11,282 nucleotides of DNA from Sulfidibacterium sp964588415. GTDB lineage: Bacteria; Bacteroidota; Bacteroidia; Bacteroidales; F082. Every line of letters starts with the position of its first letter. Position 1 is the stretch's first letter. The stretch is from assembly GCA_964588415.1 (NCBI GenBank), contig CAZPPK010000095.1:1-11282 (forward strand). The letters are read 5' to 3'. The notes beneath the pieces were generated by a model. It had not been told where the DNA came from. It saw only the letters and a list, made by a program, of their open reading frames with translations, and did no database searches. Shown here one piece after another: positions 6,373 through 11,282 of the stretch. The position numbers and the translations under genes are program-made.

Positions 6373-6404
6373 TGATGGTATATCTCTAAACTGAAGACAA
6401 ACAG

Positions 6405-9400
6405 ATGAAAGCAAATATAAAAGACGAATTACAAAAACGGGTGCTGGTGCTCGACGGGGCCATGGGAACGATGATTCAACAGTATCATCTTGAAGAGGAA
6501 GATTTTCGCGGGAAGCAGTTTCAGAACAGTACAAGACCGCTCAAAGGGGACAACGATCTGCTGAATCTTACACAACCACAGATAATACGTGAAATTCACG
6601 AACAATATCTCGAAGCCGGAGCTGATATTATTGAAACCAACACCTTTAACGGAACCCGTATTTCGCAAAGCGATTACGGAAGGGAAGATATTGTGTATGA
6701 GATCAATCTGAATGCAGCACGGACTGCACGGATAGCAGCTGATAAATTTACAGCTCAGAATCCCCAAAAGCCCAGATTTGTGGCAGGTGCCATGGGGCCT
6801 ACCAACAAAACGGCTTCCATGTCGCCGGATGTGAATGACCCCGGTTTCCGCAATGTGAGTTTTGATGATCTGGTGGCAAACTATTATGAACAGGCTTCAG
6901 CATTGATGGAAGGCGGAGCGGATGTGCTGTTGGTGGAAACCATTTTCGATACGCTTAATGCCAAAGCAGCCCTCTTTGCTATTGAAAAAATCATGGAAGA
7001 AAAAGGGGAGAAGATCCCCGTGATGGTTTCCGGAACCATTACCGATGCCAGCGGACGAACACTTTCAGGACAAACACTGGAAGCCTTTTTCACTTCCATA
7101 AAACATATCGACCTGCTCAGCGTGGGGCTTAACTGCTCCATGGGTGCCGAACAGATACGCCCGTATCTTGCTGAGCTTTCGCGTATTGCACCTTTTCCTG
7201 TTAGCGTTTATCCCAATGCAGGGTTGCCCAATCAGTTTGGGGAATACGATGAAACGCCACACAAAATGGCAGGCTATATCAAAGATTTCCTTGACAACCG
7301 TTATGCCAACATTGTGGGTGGATGCTGCGGTACCACACCCGATCATATTCGTGAAATGGTAAAGCTGGCTGAAAAAGCCGAAAAAAGAATCGCTCCTGCC
7401 AAGACACACATTACGGAACTCAGTGGGCTCGAACCTGTGTTGATAGAAAAAGAAAAGAATTTTGTGAATATCGGTGAACGTACCAACGTGAGCGGTTCGC
7501 GGCGTTTCGCCCGGTTGATCCGTGAAGGCAAGTATGAAGAAGCGCTTTCCGTGGCACGTGACCAGGTGGAAAACGGGGCTCAGATCCTGGATGTCAGCAT
7601 GGATGACGGCATGCTTGATGCTGAAAAAGAGATGGTGCGTTTTCTCAATATGCTGGCTTCCGAACCTGAAATTTCCCGCCTTCCCATCATGATAGATTCA
7701 TCGAAATGGGATGTGATTGAAGCCGGGCTGAAATGTATTCAGGGAAAGGGGATTGTGAATTCCATCAGCCTGAAAAACGGTGAAGCCGAATTTTTGGAAC
7801 ATGCTCGAAAAATTAAAGCGTACGGTGCTGCCACGGTGGTGATGGCATTCGATGAACAAGGCCAGGCAGCCACGTTTGAAAGACGTATTGAAATCTGTCA
7901 ACGAGCTTACGAATTACTTACGCAGAAAGCAGATTTCCAGCCGGAAGACATCATTTTTGACCCCAATATTCTCGCTATCGGTACGGGTATGGAAGAACAC
8001 AACAATTATGCGGTCGATTATATTAAAGTTACCCGATGGATCAAGGAAAACCTGCCTTATTGCAAAGTTAGTGGTGGCGTGAGTAATCTTTCTTTTGCTT
8101 TTCGCGGAAATGATCCCGTGCGAGAAGCCATCAATTCCGTGTTCCTTTTTCATGCTATCAAAGCCGGAATGGATATGGGAATTGTCAATCCGGGCATGCT
8201 GCAAATCTATGATGAAATTCCCGCTGATTTAAGAAACCTGGCGGAAGATGTTGTTTTGAACCGGCGAAAAGATGCTACCGAAAGAATGCTGTTGTATGCC
8301 GATAAGATCAAAGATCAGCATAACAAAAAACCTGAAAAAGAAAATGCCTGGCGTAATGAACCGGTAGAAGAGAGACTGAAACATGCACTGATCAAAGGTA
8401 TCACCGATTTTATTGAAGTAGATGTGGAAGAAGCCCGCAAGAAATTTCCCCGGGCATTGAATGTCATTGAAATTCCGTTGATGGCAGGAATGAACGTGGT
8501 GGGTGATCTGTTTAGCGATGGAAAGATGTTTTTGCCTCAGGTGGTGAAAAGCGCCCGTGTTATGAAAAAGGCGGTTTCCTTTCTTTTGCCTTATATTGAA
8601 GCAGAAAAAACCGGTGTCAGTTCCTCAGCAGGAAAAGTCGTCATGGCAACGGTGAAAGGCGATGTGCATGACATTGGAAAGAATATTGTAGGCGTGGTGC
8701 TTTCGTGTAATAACTATGAAGTAATTGACCTGGGCGTGATGGTACCTGCCGCGAAGATTCTTGAGATTGCTGAAAATGAAAACGCCGATGTGATAGGTTT
8801 GAGCGGTTTGATCACCCCTTCGCTGGAAGAGATGGTGCAGGTCGCACTGGAGATGAAACGGACAGGAATGAAGGTTCCATTGCTTATCGGTGGCGCAACG
8901 ACTTCTGCCATTCACACGGCAGTGAAAATTGCTCCCGGCTACGACCAGCCTGTCATTCATGTCCGCGATGCATCAAAAGTTACCGGCGTGTTGAGTCAGT
9001 TGTTTTCGCCTGCCACCAGCGAAAAGTATGTGAAAGAAATAGAAGCTTCTTACAAAAAGCTTCGTGAGCAACATTTTGGTAGACAACAAGAAAAAAAAAA
9101 TATCAGCCTTGAGGAAGCCCGTCAAAACCGGTACAAAGGAGACTGGTCATCCGCGGTAATTTCAGAACCAAAGTTGACCGGCAGCAAATATTTTGAAAAT
9201 TTTCCACTGGAAGAGTTAAGACCTTATATCGACTGGACTTTCTTTTTCCATGCCTGGAAACTCAACGGAAAATATCCTGCCATTTTTGATGATCCCGTTA
9301 AGGGAGAAGAAGCCAAAAAACTTTTTGATGATGCCTTGAAAATGCTGGATCAGATTGTGAATAAAAAATGGCTTCAGGCCAAAGGTGTTGTGGGCATTTA

Positions 9401-10067
9401 TCCGGCAGCCGGAACGGGTGACAGTGTTGAGATAAAAAACGGAGAAGGCAAAACTATTCCTTTCCATTTTCTCAGAAACCAGGAAGAAAAGGAATCTGGT
9501 TATCCCAATCTCTGTCTGTCAGATTTCGTTGCTCCGGCAGAAACACAACTGACTGATTACCTCGGCTTTTTTGCTGTAACGGCAGGTCTGGGAATAGAAA
9601 AACATATCAAAGCTTTTGAAGCTGATGACGATGATTACCAAGCTATTATGCTGAAGGTACTGGCTGATCGGCTGGCGGAAGCTTTTGCGGAAAAGCTGCA
9701 TGAAATGGTCCGTAAAGAGCTTTGGGGTTATGCAGCAGATGAGAAATTGCCCATGGATCAGATATTACGGGAAAAATACAGGGGAATACGTCCGGCGCCG
9801 GGTTATCCCGCTTGTCCGGAACATTCTGAAAAAGGAAAACTCTTTGATCTTTTGCAGGTGACAGAAAAAACCGGGATTTTCCTTACGGAGAATTTTGCCA
9901 TGTATCCGGCCGCGTCGGTTAGCGGTTATCTTTTGGCACATCCCGATTCGCAGTATTTTAATGTGGGAAGAGTGCTTCCAGATCAGGTGAAGGATTATGC
10001 ACTCCGGAAAGGACTGACGGAAGAAAGGGTTAAAGTGTTGTTGAATGTGAATTTGGTAGAGGATTGA
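6405..10067 (+). CDS. metH: Cobalamin-dependent methionine synthase
   Basis: A 1220-residue full-length MetH (E. coli 1227) transferring the methyl group of 5-methyltetrahydrofolate to homocysteine through methylcobalamin. All four modules are present in order. The homocysteine domain (about 1-325) has zinc ligands C244 (NCSMG), C307 and C308 (GGCCGT). The folate-binding domain (about 350-620) begins FVNIGERTNVSGSRRF (353-368) and contains DVSMDDG (396-402). The helical cap (about 650-735) is followed by the B12 domain with the lower-ligand motif DVHDIG (753-758, H755) and GLSGLITPSL (798-807). The reactivation domain (about 900-1220) has the AdoMet-binding RPAPGYPACPEH (1129-1140). Having this domain, the enzyme should be repaired by flavodoxin-type reduction plus SAM, and so is itself SAM-dependent. 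ATG at 6405 gives the usual MetH N-terminus; no strong Shine-Dalgarno is seen. A SAM-I riboswitch lies upstream and metF downstream. Confidence 0.98.
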   Translation: MKANIKDELQKRVLVLDGAMGTMIQQYHLEEEDFRGKQFQNSTRPLKGDNDLLNLTQPQIIREIHEQYLEAGADIIETNTFNGTRISQSDYGREDIVYEINLNAARTARIAADKFTAQNPQKPRFVAGAMGPTNKTASMSPDVNDPGFRNVSFDDLVANYYEQASALMEGGADVLLVETIFDTLNAKAALFAIEKIMEEKGEKIPVMVSGTITDASGRTLSGQTLEAFFTSIKHIDLLSVGLNCSMGAEQIRPYLAELSRIAPFPVSVYPNAGLPNQFGEYDETPHKMAGYIKDFLDNRYANIVGGCCGTTPDHIREMVKLAEKAEKRIAPAKTHITELSGLEPVLIEKEKNFVNIGERTNVSGSRRFARLIREGKYEEALSVARDQVENGAQILDVSMDDGMLDAEKEMVRFLNMLASEPEISRLPIMIDSSKWDVIEAGLKCIQGKGIVNSISLKNGEAEFLEHARKIKAYGAATVVMAFDEQGQAATFERRIEICQRAYELLTQKADFQPEDIIFDPNILAIGTGMEEHNNYAVDYIKVTRWIKENLPYCKVSGGVSNLSFAFRGNDPVREAINSVFLFHAIKAGMDMGIVNPGMLQIYDEIPADLRNLAEDVVLNRRKDATERMLLYADKIKDQHNKKPEKENAWRNEPVEERLKHALIKGITDFIEVDVEEARKKFPRALNVIEIPLMAGMNVVGDLFSDGKMFLPQVVKSARVMKKAVSFLLPYIEAEKTGVSSSAGKVVMATVKGDVHDIGKNIVGVVLSCNNYEVIDLGVMVPAAKILEIAENENADVIGLSGLITPSLEEMVQVALEMKRTGMKVPLLIGGATTSAIHTAVKIAPGYDQPVIHVRDASKVTGVLSQLFSPATSEKYVKEIEASYKKLREQHFGRQQEKKNISLEEARQNRYKGDWSSAVISEPKLTGSKYFENFPLEELRPYIDWTFFFHAWKLNGKYPAIFDDPVKGEEAKKLFDDALKMLDQIVNKKWLQAKGVVGIYPAAGTGDSVEIKNGEGKTIPFHFLRNQEEKESGYPNLCLSDFVAPAETQLTDYLGFFAVTAGLGIEKHIKAFEADDDDYQAIMLKVLADRLAEAFAEKLHEMVRKELWGYAADEKLPMDQILREKYRGIRPAPGYPACPEHSEKGKLFDLLQVTEKTGIFLTENFAMYPAASVSGYLLAHPDSQYFNVGRVLPDQVKDYALRKGLTEERVKVLLNVNLVED

Positions 10068-10295
10068 GGATGTGAGGATGTTGGATTTAAGATGTGAAAA
10101 AAATTAAAAACAGCTGTCATTGCGATGAACTTTGAAGGGGTTACACGCAAGCGTGAAGAAGCAATTTCATTGATAACGGCGGACTATTTTGATTATGAGA
10201 TTGCTTCGTCGTCCACCCCACAATCTTTGTAAACTCCTCGCATTGACGATTTATAAAATAAGATATTGTAGTTGAAGTAAATATAGGGAAAGCCC
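10068..10295. other. metH-metF intergenic spacer
   Basis: A 228-base gap with no gene. It begins with short GGAT-containing direct repeats directly after the metH stop (to about 10089), then carries the palindromic element, then about 48 AT-rich bases before the metF ATG. No TAnnTTTG element is obvious close to metF, so metF may be read through from metH, subject to the intervening stem. Confidence 0.6.
10116..10247. repeat. 132-bp imperfect palindromic element between metH and metF
   Basis: The outer arms GTCATTGCGA (10116-10125) and TCGCATTGAC (10238-10247) are inverted copies matching at 9 of 10 bases. The inner arms GAAGCAATTTCAT (10158-10170) and ATGAGATTGCTTC (10195-10207) match at 12 of 13, with the mismatch being a G-T pair in RNA. 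The motif pair GTCATTGCGA...GAAGCAATCTCAT resembles the dispersed palindromic repeats I have seen in intergenic regions of many bacterial genomes. It has no coding capacity. The element may act as a MITE-like repeat and, transcribed, would fold into a long stem separating metH from metF. Confidence 0.72.
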
Positions 10296-11258
10296 ATGGA
10301 TGAATTAAAAGTAACAGAATATATAAATCAGTCGGAGAGGACTCTTTTCTCGTTTGAATTGCTTCCGCCGTTGAAGGGGCAGAATTTCGATTCCATTCAG
10401 GAAGCCATCGATCCGTTGTTGGAGTTTGATCCAGCTTTTATTAATATAACCTATCACCAGGAGGAAGTGGTTTATGATCCTTTGCCCAACGGGCTGATGA
10501 AAAAACGGGTGGTTAGGAAAAGGCCGGGAACGGTTGGGATTTCAGCAGGTATTAAATTCCGTTATGGCATCCCCGTGGTACCGCACATTATCTGTGGCGG
10601 GTTTACGCGGGAAGATACGGAAAATGCGTTGATTGATCTTAGTTTTTTGGGCGTAAAAAACCTGCTGGTGGTGCGTGGTGACCCGCAACCCGGTCGAAAG
10701 GAATTTGTTCCCGAACCCGATGGAAATGCCCATTCGCTGGAGCTCGTTGAACAGATAGCAAGGCTCAATCAGGCTGAATACCTGGAAAAAGAACTTAAAA
10801 ACACCCGCTCCACGGATTTTTGTATCGGTGTGGCCGGATATCCTGAAAAGCACAGCGAATCGCCGAATCTGGAAAGCGACCTGCACTTCCTGAAAAAGAA
10901 GGTAGAAGCCGGGGCGTCCTATATCATTACTCAGATGTTTTTCGACAATCAGAAATATTTTGATTTTGTGAAGAATTGCCGGGCAAAAGGCATTGATGTT
11001 CCGATTATTCCCGGTTTAAAACCCGTCACAACGCAGTCGCAAATGGTAACGTTACCCAAAACTTTCAATGTAGATATGCCCGAAGCACTGGTAAAGGAAA
11101 TCCTGAAATGCAAAAACAACACTGAAGTAAGACAGGTAGGTGTAGAATGGTCGATTCAGCAGGCCAAAGAGTTACTGGAGTTTGGCGTGCCCGTACTTCA
11201 TTTTTACACCATGGGCAAGTCGGATAACATTCGTAAAATTGCCAAAGAAGTTTTTTGA
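10296..11258 (+). CDS. metF: Methylenetetrahydrofolate reductase
   Basis: A 320-residue cytoplasmic FAD-dependent TIM-barrel enzyme reducing 5,10-methylenetetrahydrofolate to 5-methyltetrahydrofolate, the methyl donor for MetH just upstream. Visible motifs: the FSFELLPP strand (18-25), whose E21 matches the catalytic Glu28 of E. coli MetF; RGDPQPG (127-133), whose D129 matches Asp120 at the flavin; VAGYPEKH (179-186); and ITQMFFD (211-217), whose Q213 matches Gln183 at the folate. The protein ends HFYTMGKSDNIRKIAKEVF, the usual MetF terminus (GVPVLHFYTxN), here with MGKS in place of the common MNRS-type ending. It is somewhat longer than E. coli MetF (296 aa), with an extension at 134-176 (PEPDGNAHS...), common in this phylum. 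ATG 10296 gives a short N-terminus consistent with the family. There is no eukaryotic-type regulatory domain. Confidence 0.97.
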   Translation: MDELKVTEYINQSERTLFSFELLPPLKGQNFDSIQEAIDPLLEFDPAFINITYHQEEVVYDPLPNGLMKKRVVRKRPGTVGISAGIKFRYGIPVVPHIICGGFTREDTENALIDLSFLGVKNLLVVRGDPQPGRKEFVPEPDGNAHSLELVEQIARLNQAEYLEKELKNTRSTDFCIGVAGYPEKHSESPNLESDLHFLKKKVEAGASYIITQMFFDNQKYFDFVKNCRAKGIDVPIIPGLKPVTTQSQMVTLPKTFNVDMPEALVKEILKCKNNTEVRQVGVEWSIQQAKELLEFGVPVLHFYTMGKSDNIRKIAKEVF

Positions 11259-11282
11259 GAAAATAATTGATTTAGAATTTTT

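Larger units (their letters stand above)
5890..6404. other. Divergent ahcY-metH intergenic region
   Basis: This 515-base stretch holds no convincing gene. From left to right it contains the ahcY leader and promoter element, an AT-rich stretch, a plus-strand promoter candidate near 6110, the SAM-I aptamer (about 6159-6269) and a further 135-base metH leader with at least one hairpin. The aptamer reads toward metH; nothing like it is seen on the ahcY side. Confidence 0.7.

Noticed and set aside
6118..6404. Cobalamin riboswitch upstream of the B12-dependent metH
   Set aside because: No B12-box-like core is present; the conserved segments match SAM-I instead.
1..11282. CRISPR array, tRNA or rRNA genes, phage or defence system
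   Set aside because: I found no regularly spaced repeats, tRNA-like cloverleaf or rRNA core sequence, and all other genes are recognisable metabolic or envelope genes.

Overview
The window looks like chromosomal DNA from a free-living member of the Bacteroidota. Three things suggest this: several genes follow the Bacteroidota promoter -7 signature TAnnTTTG, start codons lack recognisable Shine-Dalgarno sequences, and the encoded proteins (small outer-membrane barrel, mixed-type phosphofructokinase, GDCCVxC-type small protein) resemble Bacteroidota versions. Species cannot be assigned from the sequence alone.

Left part (1-3469). The first 185 bases are the 3' end of an IS66-like transposase gene cut by the window edge. 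Next comes a secreted beta-barrel protein gene (262-756). It converges, with only 2 bases between stop codons, on a dicarboxylate/amino acid:cation symporter gene on the minus strand (759-2063). The symporter gene and a 6-phosphofructokinase gene (2159-3193) diverge from a short region holding two back-to-back -7 elements that form a near-palindrome. After pfkA lies a small minus-strand cysteine-rich gene (3231-3445) that is not an annotated-type open frame: it is broken by a single-base frameshift.

Middle (3470-5889). Two minus-strand housekeeping genes, mazG (nucleotide pyrophosphohydrolase, GTG start) and ahcY (S-adenosylhomocysteine hydrolase), are separated by a 161-base gap rich in hairpins.

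Right part (5890-11282). A 515-base intergenic region separates divergent ahcY and metH. It carries an ahcY promoter, a metH-side promoter candidate and a SAM-I (S-box) riboswitch with its P1, P2, P3 and pseudoknot pairings visible. Full-length cobalamin-dependent metH (1220 aa) follows, then a 132-bp imperfect palindromic repeat, then metF (320 aa).

The ahcY-metH-metF block is a compact activated-methyl cycle. AhcY turns S-adenosylhomocysteine into homocysteine, MetF makes 5-methyltetrahydrofolate, and MetH joins the two to form methionine. The riboswitch would lower metH (and possibly metF) expression when SAM is plentiful. I see no CRISPR array, tRNA, rRNA, defence island or clearly new multi-gene system. 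The most notable items are the SAM-I element and its unusual long leader, the broken GDCCVxC gene, the variant active-site motifs of the phosphofructokinase, and the palindromic repeat between metH and metF.
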